Origin: Planctomycetota bacterium
GTDB taxonomy: Bacteria; Planctomycetota; PUPC01; DSUN01
Length of the DNA: 64,000 bases
Reading direction: 5' to 3'
NCBI GenBank assembly: GCA_035384565.1
Contig: DAOOIT010000018.1
Coordinates: forward strand, 30,405-94,404
Part shown: piece after piece, positions 9,462 through 18,200 of the stretch
How positions within the stretch are numbered: the stretch's first letter is position 1
How the letters are laid out: each line of letters starts with the position of its first letter
Notes under the pieces: generated by a model
The model's input: the letters and a program-made list of their open reading frames with translations, nothing else
Database searches by the model: none
Told to the model about the DNA's origin: nothing
Position numbers and translations under genes: made by a program

Positions 9462-10757
9462 TCAGGAACGCGTCGGGATGAAGAGGCCGACGGTGCGGTT
9501 CGGCTCGGTGAGGTACCTGGCCGCCACGCGCTGCACGTCGGCCGCGGTCACAGCGTCCACGCGCGCCAGCAAGGTCTCGAGGCGGCGGTAGCCCTCGGTG
9601 GCCTCGGCCGAGCCCACCATGCCGCCGATGCCGGTCACGCTGTCCCAGGCATAGGCGAACGCGGCGTGAATCTGCGTGCGGGCCTTGGCCATTTCCTGCT
9701 CCGTGGGCGGGTCCGCTTGCAGGCGGGCGATCTCGGCCAGCAGCGCCGCCTCGACGCGCTCGGGCTCCACCCCCTCGCGCACGGTGGCCCCCGCGTGGAA
9801 CAGGTGGGGGTCCAGGCTGGCCTGGCAATGGGCGTAGGCGCTGGAGGCCAGCTCGCGACGGACCAGCGCCATGTGGAGGCGCGACGTGCGCCCGCCCACA
9901 CCGCCTCGCATCCCCATGCCGCTCGCGCCGCTGAGCACAGTGCTCGCCAGCATCAGCGGATAGACGTCGTCGTCGGTGACAGGCGGCACGTGCCAGGCGA
10001 CCTGGATCAGGGCCGCCCCGCCGGCCTGGCGGAGCGTGACCCGCCGCTCGGCGCGCTGCTCCGGCTCGCGGGCCGCCACCGCCGGCGGCTCCGGGCCGCG
10101 CGCGATCCCGCCGTACAGTTCCCGCACGCGATCCAGCAAGCGCTCCCGGGCAAAGTCCCCCGCGATCACCAGGAAGGCATTGTTGGGGGCGTAGAACGTC
10201 CTGTAGTGGCCGAAGAGGTCCTCGCGGGTCATCGTGCGCAGGTCTTCCTTGCAGCCGAGGACGCTCCAGCGGTACGGGTGCTCGCGGAAGGCGGTGGCCG
10301 ACAGTTCCTCGTCGAGCAGGTAGCCGGGATGGTTTTCGGCCCCTTCGCGCTCGGAGAGGATCACGGTGCGCTCGCTCTCCACCTCGGCGGGGTCGAAGAG
10401 GGCGTGGGCCATTCGGTCGGCCTCGATGCGAAGGCCCAGGTCGTGCGCCTCGGCGGGCAGCGTCTCGAAGTACGCCGTGAAGTCGTAATGGGTGAAGCCG
10501 TTGTTCGTGCCCCCGTGCCTGGCGACCTGCTTGAAGATCTCGCCCTTGCCGAACTCGCGGCCCCCCTTGAAGAGCATGTGCTCGACCCAGTGCGAGGCGC
10601 CGGTGATGCCCCGCCGCTCGTTGCGCGAGCCCACGCGATACCAGGCCCACACGCTCACCACGGGCGCCGTGTGGCGCTCCACGGTGAGCACCTTCAGGCC
10701 ATTGTCCAGCACTGCTTCGCCGATGCCAAGATCGAGCCGTCCTTCGGAGGGCTTCAT
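9462..10757 (-). CDS. Zinc-dependent M16 family peptidase (catalytic subunit)
   Basis: M16B-type metallopeptidase of 431 residues. The inverted zinc motif HWVEH is at residues 56-60 in the context GITGASHWVEHMLFKG, and the downstream acidic helix (ESERTVILSERE, about 127-138) supplies the third ligand region. The second domain contains the RxxxYxY-like region in altered form. No export signal is seen, so the site of action is probably the cytoplasm, or the protein leaves by an unrecognised route. The ribosome site AAGGAG overlaps the stop codon of the HEAT gene. The next gene is the inactive M16 partner 13 bases on, fitting a two-subunit enzyme. The substrate is unknown. Confidence 0.93.
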   Translation of the reverse strand: MKPSEGRLDLGIGEAVLDNGLKVLTVERHTAPVVSVWAWYRVGSRNERRGITGASHWVEHMLFKGGREFGKGEIFKQVARHGGTNNGFTHYDFTAYFETLPAEAHDLGLRIEADRMAHALFDPAEVESERTVILSEREGAENHPGYLLDEELSATAFREHPYRWSVLGCKEDLRTMTREDLFGHYRTFYAPNNAFLVIAGDFARERLLDRVRELYGGIARGPEPPAVAAREPEQRAERRVTLRQAGGAALIQVAWHVPPVTDDDVYPLMLASTVLSGASGMGMRGGVGGRTSRLHMALVRRELASSAYAHCQASLDPHLFHAGATVREGVEPERVEAALLAEIARLQADPPTEQEMAKARTQIHAAFAYAWDSVTGIGGMVGSAEATEGYRRLETLLARVDAVTAADVQRVAARYLTEPNRTVGLFIPTRS

Positions 10758-10766
10758 CGCGCGGCA

Positions 10767-11801
10767 TTACTCCTTGGGGGCGGCCTTGGCGTCGGGACCC
10801 TTCTCCCGGGTCCCTCGGGGGATGAACTTGCGCAGGTCGGGCTGCCATTCGAGGTTGGCGCGGTTCTGGTGGTACCACTCGCGCCACTTCTGGATGGCGG
10901 CCTCGCGCATGGGCAGCGGCTGCTTGGCATCATAGCCGAAGTACTGCTTGAACGCCTTGACGAGCAGCTTGTGGGCCGCCTCGCGCACCTTCTCGTCCTC
11001 GCTCTGCATCCCCTCGATGAACAGCTCGAACGACTCGACCGGCGGCGTGGGGATCACGGTGATGCACCGGAGCGCGCACTCGCGCACCGCGGGGTCCTTG
11101 TCCTTGCGGAACGTCTCCCGCAGGAACTCGAACTGCCCGCTATCCATCAGCGACACGGCGGTGAAGAGTGCGTCGTAGCGCACGCGCGGGTCTTCCGAGG
11201 CGAGGAGCTGGCGCACGAGGGGCAGGTAGGCCTTGCCCTTGTCGCCCAGTTCGCGGAGGTGGCCGAGGGCGTAGCTGCGGAGGCCCGAGGAGCCGCCGGC
11301 GAGAATCTCGCGGAGCTTCTTGTCCAGGTCGGGATAGCCGTCCTCGACCATCAGTTGCAGCGCCCAGCGCCCCACCTCGGGGTCATTGTCGGCCAGGGCC
11401 TTCTCCACCGCGGGCCAGATGTCCTTCTTCGCCTTCGTTCGGTAGTGCCGCAGGTAGTAGACGGCCGTGCTGCGCACGAAGGCGTTGGGGTCGCTCTCCA
11501 TCAGTTGGAGCACCGGGGCATACCCGTCCTCCGGCGCGAGGTTGCACACGGCGGCCACGGCCCACCACCGGGCCTGAGGGCGCGGGTCCTTCAGCGCCTC
11601 GAGCAGGGCGGGCACGGCGGGCGCCCCGATCTGGATGAGCTGCTCGCACGCCCCCTTGCTGCCGTACTCGCTCTCGCCCAGTTCCTTGCACAGCTTGGCG
11701 ATGCGGGCCGCCTGCTCGCCGCCAGCCGGAGGCGGCTCCCCCGCGGAAGCCAGCCCGCACAGAGCGGCCGCCGCCAGCACAATGCCCGCCCATCGCTTCA
11801 T
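10767..11801 (-). CDS. Secreted HEAT-repeat protein
   Basis: The 344-residue protein starts with a clear Sec signal peptide (MKRWAGIVLAAAALCGLASA) and then carries consecutive HEAT-like helical repeats from about 45 to 280, such as IGAPAVPALLEALKDPRPQA and DPRVRYDALFTAVSLMDSG. HEAT arrays are protein-binding scaffolds; no catalytic motif is seen. It is the first gene of a minus-strand operon with two M16 peptidases and a TPR protein, nine bases before the next start. A TATAAT-containing promoter lies just upstream. A periplasmic adaptor role for this operon is an inference only. Confidence 0.88.
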   Translation of the reverse strand: MKRWAGIVLAAAALCGLASAGEPPPAGGEQAARIAKLCKELGESEYGSKGACEQLIQIGAPAVPALLEALKDPRPQARWWAVAAVCNLAPEDGYAPVLQLMESDPNAFVRSTAVYYLRHYRTKAKKDIWPAVEKALADNDPEVGRWALQLMVEDGYPDLDKKLREILAGGSSGLRSYALGHLRELGDKGKAYLPLVRQLLASEDPRVRYDALFTAVSLMDSGQFEFLRETFRKDKDPAVRECALRCITVIPTPPVESFELFIEGMQSEDEKVREAAHKLLVKAFKQYFGYDAKQPLPMREAAIQKWREWYHQNRANLEWQPDLRKFIPRGTREKGPDAKAAPKE

Positions 11802-12115
11802 GGCGAACGCTCCAACAAAGGGCGATACCCGATGCTCCCATTATAACAACGCCCGCACGCGCTGCAACGGGCGGTGGGCGAATCCCCACACGGCCTGTGG
11901 CGAAACCCCGCGCGCCGGCCAACTCAGGGCAGCGCGACGGCTGCGCGGCATCCTGCCATCGCCAGCGCGCAAGCCGTTCCCAGATCACCACATGCGAAGC
12001 CGGCCGGAACACCCCTGCCCGGCTCGTGGTGCGGCGACGAGGCTGGCATGGCGTTTGCTCTCCACACCATCGGTCGTGTGAACCGAGGGGCGAGGCTAGC
12101 GAAAGGAGGCGTGGA
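11802..12115. other. Divergent intergenic region, 11.8-12.1 kb
   Basis: The left end carries the promoter of the HEAT-M16 operon. The rightmost bases carry AAAGGAGG (12102-12109), the ribosome site of the next gene. In between I see no gene, RNA or convincing second promoter. Confidence 0.6.
11840..11867 (-). promoter_or_regulatory. Promoter of the HEAT-M16-M16-TPR operon
   Basis: Minus strand: -35 TTGCAG (11862-11867), 16-base spacer, perfect -10 TATAAT (11840-11845). The -35 is a weak match, the -10 is strong. The start would be near 11833, about 30 bases before the HEAT ATG. Confidence 0.6.
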
Positions 12116-12706
12116 ATGAAGACGAGCAGGGGTCTGCGGATTGTGTGGGCGGGGCTGCTGGCCGTGGCGGTGTGCCAGGCAGCCTGGAGCCAGGAAGAGG
12201 GCGCCGGCCCGAGGCCCAAAGGCCAGTTCCGCCAGGGCGGCGAAGGCCGGCCCGGCCTCGGCCCGTTGGGCGGGCCGCGCGAGATGATGCCGGGGATGGA
12301 AATCCCGGCCGTCCGCGAGGAGATGCAGCGGCACGCCGAGGCGATGCGCGCCCTCCTCGCCGGCCAGCGCGACATGGCGCAGCAGATCAACACCGAGGTC
12401 AAGGCGCTCCGCGACAAGGGAGCCGATCAGGCGGCCATGGACGAGGCGCTCAAGAAGTTCGCGCCCCAGGCCGAACCCGTCGCCGCCAAGCTCGCCGACG
12501 AGTTGGCCCTCCACCATGAGAACCTCGCGAAGATCTTCAAGGAGAACCGCGAGGAGACGGTCAAGCAACTCGCCCTGGGCATCCTGCACCGCATGGCCAA
12601 CCGCGAGCCCGGCCAGCGTCCCGGCGGACCCGGCGCCGACCGCCCGTTCCCCAAGGGCAAGGGCGGCCCGCCCAGGAACAAGCAGGAACCACCTGAGAAC
12701 TTCTGA
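12116..12706 (+). CDS. Small secreted helical protein of unknown function
   Basis: The 196-residue product has a signal peptide (MKTSRGLRIVWAGLLAVAVC, cleavage near AWSQ) and flexible Gly/Pro/Arg-rich ends. In between is a helical core of about 90 residues with alternating charge (EEMQRHAEAMRALLAGQRDM, KALRDKGADQAAMDEALKKF). The size and helical core recall periplasmic Spy/CpxP-like proteins, but the LTxxQ motif is missing, so I do not assign that. AAAGGAGG lies six bases before the ATG at 12116. A strong hairpin terminator follows the stop, so it is probably a single-gene unit. Confidence 0.8.
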   Translation: MKTSRGLRIVWAGLLAVAVCQAAWSQEEGAGPRPKGQFRQGGEGRPGLGPLGGPREMMPGMEIPAVREEMQRHAEAMRALLAGQRDMAQQINTEVKALRDKGADQAAMDEALKKFAPQAEPVAAKLADELALHHENLAKIFKENREETVKQLALGILHRMANREPGQRPGGPGADRPFPKGKGGPPRNKQEPPENF

Positions 12707-12728
12707 ACCCTCTGCCGCCTCTCCCACC

Positions 12729-12760
12729 CGAGGCCCCTGCACCCTCGTGCGGGGGCCTCG
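12729..12760 (+). terminator. Hairpin terminator after the secreted helical protein gene
   Basis: A perfect 9-bp stem CGAGGCCCC (12729-12737) and GGGGCCTCG (12752-12760) encloses an inner GCAC/GTGC stem. No long T run follows, so it may stop or stabilise the transcript rather than act as a classical intrinsic terminator. Confidence 0.6.
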
Positions 12761-12766
12761 CTCATG

Positions 12767-12795
12767 TTGCGTTCCCGCCCCGATTCCGCTATGCT
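12767..12795 (+). promoter_or_regulatory. Promoter of the secreted protein gene at 12857
   Basis: TTGCGT (12767-12772), 17-base spacer, TATGCT (12790-12795). The start would be near 12802, with a leader of about 55 bases. It lies just after the preceding hairpin. Confidence 0.55.
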
Positions 12796-12856
12796 CCGTT
12801 GAGGATTTGCGGCCGGAGTAGCAGGTGCAGCCAGGTCCTCGTCAGGAGACACAGCC

Positions 12857-13873
12857 GTGGCCAGTCCCCGCAGATGCGGCCGGTGGGTGTTCCTCGCCGT
12901 CTTCGTGGCTCCGCTGGCCGCCGCGGCAGCGGGACGCGACGCGCCCCGCAAGCGCCCGCCCATGCCCGAGATCACCAAGCCCGTGCTCTTCAACACGCCG
13001 GAGGCCGATCGCATCCTCCAGTCGCTCCAGGTCTTCCCGCCCGACAACCCGTGGAACGAGGACATCTCGCAGCGCCCCGTGCACCCGAACTCGGCCAAGA
13101 TCATCGCCTCGTGCAACGCCGAGCGCTGGGTGTGGTTCAACCTCGACATGGGCTTCGTGCTCGTGCCGCCGAACCAGCCGAAGGTTCCCGTCAAGATCAC
13201 CGCATACCCCGGCGAATCAGACAAGGGGCCGTTCCCCATCCCCGACAACGCGCCCGTCGAGGGCTGGCCCATCTCCGGCGGCGACCTCGACAAGCTCCAG
13301 CGTGAGGGCCAGGGCGACCGCCACGTGCTCGTGGTGGACCCCGTGAACGCCATGCTCTACGAGTTCTACTGCGCCTACAAGAAGGACACCGGCTGGGAGG
13401 CCATGCAAGCGTCCGTCTTCGACCTCAAGTCGAACAAGACGCGCCCGGCCGGCTGGACCTCCTCCGACGCGGCCGGGCTGCCCGTGTTCCCCGCCGCCAT
13501 CCGCTTCGAGGAGTGCGAGCGCGGCCTGGTTGAGCACGCCATGCGCGTGACCTTCCGCCGCACCCGACGCGAGTACGTCTGGCCCGCCACCCACTTCGCC
13601 AGCCGCCACACCAACCCCGACTTCCCCCGCATGGGCGAGCGGCTGCGCCTGCGCAAGGACTTCGATACCTCCGGCTTCTCCAAGCACCCCAAGGCCATCC
13701 TCGAGGGACTCAAGAAGTACGGGATGTTCTGCGCCGACAACGGCATGGACTGGCTGATCTCGATCACCCCCGACAGTCGGCTCAAGAACCTCGAGGAGTT
13801 GAAGCGGGTGAAGGGCAAGGACTTCGAGGTGATCGTGCCGACCGGGCCGAACGAGGGGCCGAGGGCGAAGTAG
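12857..13873 (+). CDS. Secreted protein of a conserved but unnamed family, 338 aa
   Basis: The N-terminus is an export signal (residues 1-25: basic, then WVFLAVFVAPLAAAAAG). The mature part has a C-terminal signature I have seen in unnamed secreted proteins of bacteria and fungi: YVWPATHFASRH, PRMGERLRLRKDFDTSGF, then AILEGLKKYGMFCADNGMDW. No catalytic residues are known for this family, so I give no function. The GTG at 12857 is preceded by CAGGAG at 12843-12848. The stop lies one base from the stop of the convergent MFS gene, so there is no room for a shared terminator. Confidence 0.82.
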   Translation: MASPRRCGRWVFLAVFVAPLAAAAAGRDAPRKRPPMPEITKPVLFNTPEADRILQSLQVFPPDNPWNEDISQRPVHPNSAKIIASCNAERWVWFNLDMGFVLVPPNQPKVPVKITAYPGESDKGPFPIPDNAPVEGWPISGGDLDKLQREGQGDRHVLVVDPVNAMLYEFYCAYKKDTGWEAMQASVFDLKSNKTRPAGWTSSDAAGLPVFPAAIRFEECERGLVEHAMRVTFRRTRREYVWPATHFASRHTNPDFPRMGERLRLRKDFDTSGFSKHPKAILEGLKKYGMFCADNGMDWLISITPDSRLKNLEELKRVKGKDFEVIVPTGPNEGPRAK

Positions 13874-13874
13874 C

Positions 13875-15047
13875 TCAGGCGGCGCGGCGGCTCATCCAGG
13901 CGAGCAGAGCCAGCAGCAGCAAGGCAGGGATCGTGCCCGTCGCCATGCCCCAGGACATCGAGGTCGCCCCCGCCACCGCGCCCACGAGCCACGGCATCAG
14001 AATGCCGCCGCCGTTCCCGAAGGCGGCCAGAAGGGCGAACATCGAGGCCCCGCCGTGGGGAAAGCGGTCCGCCGCCACCGCCAGCATGCTCGGCCACAGG
14101 CAACTGATCGCCAGCCCCATCGCCATGCACGCCGCGAGGGCCGCCGGCCGCCACGGGGCGAACGACGCGACGAGGTAGAGGCAGGCCGCGAGCGAGCAAG
14201 CCCCCATCATCAGCGGCAACGCCCTCACCCGATGCCCCACCACGCCCCCCAGGATGCGCCCGGCTGCCATGACCACGCAGAACACCATCAGCGCCTTGCC
14301 ACTCGCCTCCCTGCTGTAGCCCAGCCCCTTCTCGGCATAGGCGGGCAGCCACTGCGCCATCGCCAGCTCCGTACACCCCACCAGGAAGATCGCGGCCAAG
14401 GCAACCAGGAAGAACCGCTCCCGGCACAGCCTTCGCAGGCGCATCCTGTCGTGCCCCTCGGCCACAAGCCTCGGCACCCGCATCCCCGCGAAGCCCGCAG
14501 CCACCAGCACGCACAGCGGGATCAACGCCAGCGAGATCGTCCGCCACTCCGCCCCCCGCCCCAGGGCCTCCGACACGCCGAGCGCCGTGGCCACGGCGCC
14601 AATCGAGTAGAACGAGTGCAGCCAGTTCATTGCCGACGTGCGGCCCTCGGGCTGAAGCGCGGCCACGATGGGGCTGAGCACCATGTCCAGCACCCCCGCC
14701 CCCAACCCCATCACAAAGGCGGCCCCGAGCACGGCGGCGTAGCTTCGCGCGCAGCCCAGCACGGCCAGCCCCCCGCCCACGAACAGGCTGCCCGCGATGG
14801 CAAACGGTCTGGCTCCCAACCGGTCGGCCAGCGGCCCCGTGAGCACGATGCCGACCACCAGCCCAACGAAGATGGCCGAGCCAATCCGCCCCAGTTGCTC
14901 CTCCGTCAGCCCTGTCGGCCCCCCCAACGCGGCGCTCAGCGTCGTCAGCAGCAGCGGCGGCAGATTCACCGCCACCGCCAGGCACACCATGCCCGCGTAG
15001 TTCACGGTGAGAGCGTAGGCGAGAGGCTGTCTTGAACTACTGGTCAC
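13875..15047 (-). CDS. Major facilitator superfamily transporter
   Basis: Inner-membrane transporter of 390 residues with about 12 hydrophobic segments. The MFS loop motif between TM2 and TM3 reads GPLADRLGARPFA. The overall look is that of sugar or small-solute permeases (FGNGGGILMPWLVGAVAG near the end), but the substrate cannot be read. I chose the GTG at 15047 (VTSSSRQPLAYALT) because TGGAGA lies just upstream. A longer reading would run through the octamer repeat array at 15084-15146, giving a low-complexity MDEWMGGWM stretch unlike an MFS N-terminus. It follows the large secreted protein gene on the same strand, so the product may take up what that protein helps release. Confidence 0.9.
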   Translation of the reverse strand: MTSSSRQPLAYALTVNYAGMVCLAVAVNLPPLLLTTLSAALGGPTGLTEEQLGRIGSAIFVGLVVGIVLTGPLADRLGARPFAIAGSLFVGGGLAVLGCARSYAAVLGAAFVMGLGAGVLDMVLSPIVAALQPEGRTSAMNWLHSFYSIGAVATALGVSEALGRGAEWRTISLALIPLCVLVAAGFAGMRVPRLVAEGHDRMRLRRLCRERFFLVALAAIFLVGCTELAMAQWLPAYAEKGLGYSREASGKALMVFCVVMAAGRILGGVVGHRVRALPLMMGACSLAACLYLVASFAPWRPAALAACMAMGLAISCLWPSMLAVAADRFPHGGASMFALLAAFGNGGGILMPWLVGAVAGATSMSWGMATGTIPALLLLALLAWMSRRAA

Positions 15048-15083
15048 GCGGTTCTCCAGAGGGGCTTGTGCCACCGGACGATT

Positions 15084-15146
15084 GGATGGGTGGATGAGTG
15101 GATGATTACCTGACATCCATCCACCCATCCATTCATCCATCCATCC
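15084..15146. repeat. Inverted pair of degenerate octamer arrays
   Basis: Left arm: three 8-base units GGATGGGT, GGATGAGT, GGATGATT from 15084. Right arm: four units of the opposite sense from 15115, ending CATCC each time. The arms share a perfect 13-bp inverted repeat (15084-15096 with 15118-15130). It lies between the large secreted protein gene and the MFS gene. Confidence 0.8.
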
Positions 15147-15206
15147 TCGCCAACACGCGCGCAAGGCGCCCACGAGTCACGACCCTGCTGTCTCACGCTC
15201 ACTCGC

Positions 15207-18200
15207 TCACTTCCCCGACAGCCTCAGCCGCTGAGTCGTGCCTGGGGGAACCACGACCTCGATGTCCACCACGAACTTGCCTGGGATGGCCTTGGCGCTC
15301 CACACCCTCGCCTTGATCGTCTCATCGGTCGGGTTGTGCACCTCGATCCCCGCCTCCGTCGCCGTCCAGAGCGTCCAGGCGAGCACAAGGTTCCAGTTGG
15401 ATGAGATCAAGGTGTTCCCCACATAGAAGGCTGTGTCCTTCCCATTCGGAAGGGCCGCATGGCCGTACTGCACGTGAACACCGACGTGGGCAAGGAACGG
15501 AGGGCCGGAGGTCGTGCCCGGTAGGGGCGCCTGCTTGACAAGGCCGCTCCAGAAGGAGTAGGCCAACCCCTCGGGAGTCCAGAGGGCTGCCGGCCATCGC
15601 TCACTGAGGCCGCTGATGAGAAGCGGGAGGAACTTCATCTCGCCCCCCGCCTTCAGGGTTCCTGCGACCCCGCGCTTGTCGGCCGCGAGATTCACGTAAC
15701 CCAGAACGCTCTCTACCTTGCCCTGGGAAAGCTGAAGCGACCACGGCGTCGGGCCTTCGGCGCCAAGCGAGGACCGCCAACTCCACGGGATGTACATGTA
15801 ACTCACAGGCGGCCAGGGGTGCTTCCTAACTTCCTTGTCCGGCTCGGCGCGCCAGCCTATCTCCCCTTTGCCAGATACGGTCAGCGGGTCAAGAAGGAGA
15901 ATGTCCCCGAGCGATGCGCCGGCAGGAAGGTCGAGAAGGGTCTCAGGCTTGCCATCGAGCTTTCCTTCTACCGCCTGGCCGTCCTTCACAAAGCGGTACG
16001 GAGTGCCCGGTGGCACGCTGTTGATGATGGGGAAGATCGGCCGTGTCGGAGAAACGGCGACCCGCGAGGAGAGTCCCGCGTCAACGCGGGTCAGGAAAGC
16101 CATCGGCCCGGGGTTCATGCCTGCTGGGCTGCCGATGCCAGTGACAATGTCGTGCCACTTGGTGACGCCAGCTTGGGCAGTGAAGGTGCGGCTCGGCTCC
16201 GTGTTCTCAATTCGCCATGCATCCATGCCATAGGTGATGGGCCTGACATAGCGGCGCTCGACAGCGTAGTGAGTGATGTTTGCTGCGTTGCTCGCAAACC
16301 AGAGCCCCATCATGCTGGCAAGGGGGTTCTTGCCGCCGAACTCTTCGGTTTCGGTGGGGGTGGGGAAGTGGGGGCGGATGTACCAGATGCTGTGAATGCC
16401 GCTGGGCCAGATGCCGGTGTAGGAGCCGGCGGCTCCGAACCAGTTCTGACGGTCGGCGCAGCGGGTGAAGTAGCCGCGAGGGACGGTGCGCAGGTGAGGC
16501 GAGATGGCGCGGCGGCCCTTGCTGTCAGTGACCTCGAGCATGAAGTAGTGCTGGTGGCCGTGGTCGCCATCAACGACTTCCGAGAAGCTGGGCTTGTTGG
16601 GGAGCCAGCGACGGGCGATTTGCCCGAGGTCGGTTTGCCCGCGGTCACAGAGCACGGCCTCCTTGATCGTGGCATCGGGCGAGGAGGCGCCGACGATGGC
16701 GCGCCAGTGGTCGCGGTTGCAGGCGGGGCTGCCGATGTCCTTGTTGAAGATGGCGAACTTGTCTATGATCGGCCCCTCGGTGATGAAGTAGCGCTGCGGG
16801 TTCTCGAAGAAGTGGGCCATGCCGTAGCGGAAGTAGCGGATGGCGTCGAGGACGTCCTGGGAAGGGACGATCTGTTGGAAGCCCGTGGCCGCGGCCTTCG
16901 CCACCTGCCTGGGGTCGGTCAGCTCGTGGACGACGATGGGCACGGGGTTGCTGGCGTTGAAGAGCTGCCACTGGTAGGCGGCGAAGGCGTCGTCGGCCAG
17001 GCCGTAGCCGCCTTTGCCGTCGGCGGCGTAGGTGTAGACGCTCACGCCCTGGAAGTGGCGGCACAGCTCAGTCGGCAGCCCCTTGTTGTTGCCAAGGCGA
17101 TGGACGACTGCGATGTGCCCCGAGAAGCCGAGCGAGAGGCGCGAGGTCTGCTGAAGCCCCTTGCCGTCGGGCGTCAGGATGCCCTTCGGCGGGAAGTTGG
17201 TGTTGCCCAGGATGAGGTAGCGGTTGCCGTAGTCGTCCGCGATGTCCATCCCCTGGAGGCAGGCGAAGTCCTTCGTGCTGTTCCGCTCGCAGTCGGCGAT
17301 GATCTTCGGCCAGTCCTCGGCCCGCAGCTTCTCGAAGCGTTCGGCGAAGACGATGGCGCGATAGCCCGCCGCTTTGGCCGCCCTGGCCCATTGGGCGATT
17401 GAGCCGCGGCCCTCCGAGTAGCGCGTTCGCGGGCCGACGAGCAGCTTGTTCATCTCCTGCGGCTTCGTCACCAGCGGGTCGGGGATTTCGTCGTAGAAGG
17501 GCTGGCCGCGCCAGTAGACGATGTTGGGCGCATGGTGCGCCCAGGTCGGCGGCAGCTCGACCCTTTTCCAATCCACGACGGCGAAGTCGGGGATCGGCTC
17601 GTCGGGCAGGCTGCGGGGCTTGAGCTTGGTCTGCCACGGCTCGGGCTTGCCGCCGAGGCCGGCCTTGGTGCTGGCCTCCGCGGCCCAGCGGAGCAGGTTG
17701 TCGAAGAGGATGCCCCAGTCGCTCGGCGTTTTCCCGTCGCCGCGCTCGAAGGCGATGCCGTTGAGCGGGCCGGTGGAGTTCTCGCCGACCTCTGTGCGCT
17801 TCTCGTCGAAGGCGTAGCTGAGCAGGTAGTAGGCGCCGAGGCCGACGACGGCGACGCGGCCTTTTCCCGCCTCGCGGACGGCGGCGAGGACGGGCGCCCG
17901 CCCCGAATCGCCGTCAACCCACTGATAGGCGTCGCCGAGGCGCACGCACCTGCTCGTCTTCTCGCCCCAGGCGAGGGGTTTCCACGCGCGGTCCTTCGGC
18001 AGGAGCGGGTTGGTCGAATAGGCATCGTCCCATCGCATGCACACGCCGGGATAGGCGAGGGCGCGGACGCCCTCAGTGGCAGGGTGTCTGGCGATGCTGC
18101 GGGTCCAGGAGTAGACGAACGGCGCGTTGTAGACCTTGGGGCCGGGGATGGCATTGGCGTCGTCGCGGACGGTCTCCCAGCCGACCTCCATTCCCCAAGG

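Noticed and set aside
15048..15173. Longer N-terminus for the MFS transporter
   Set aside because: It would translate the octamer array into a Trp/Met/Asp repeat and lacks a ribosome site.
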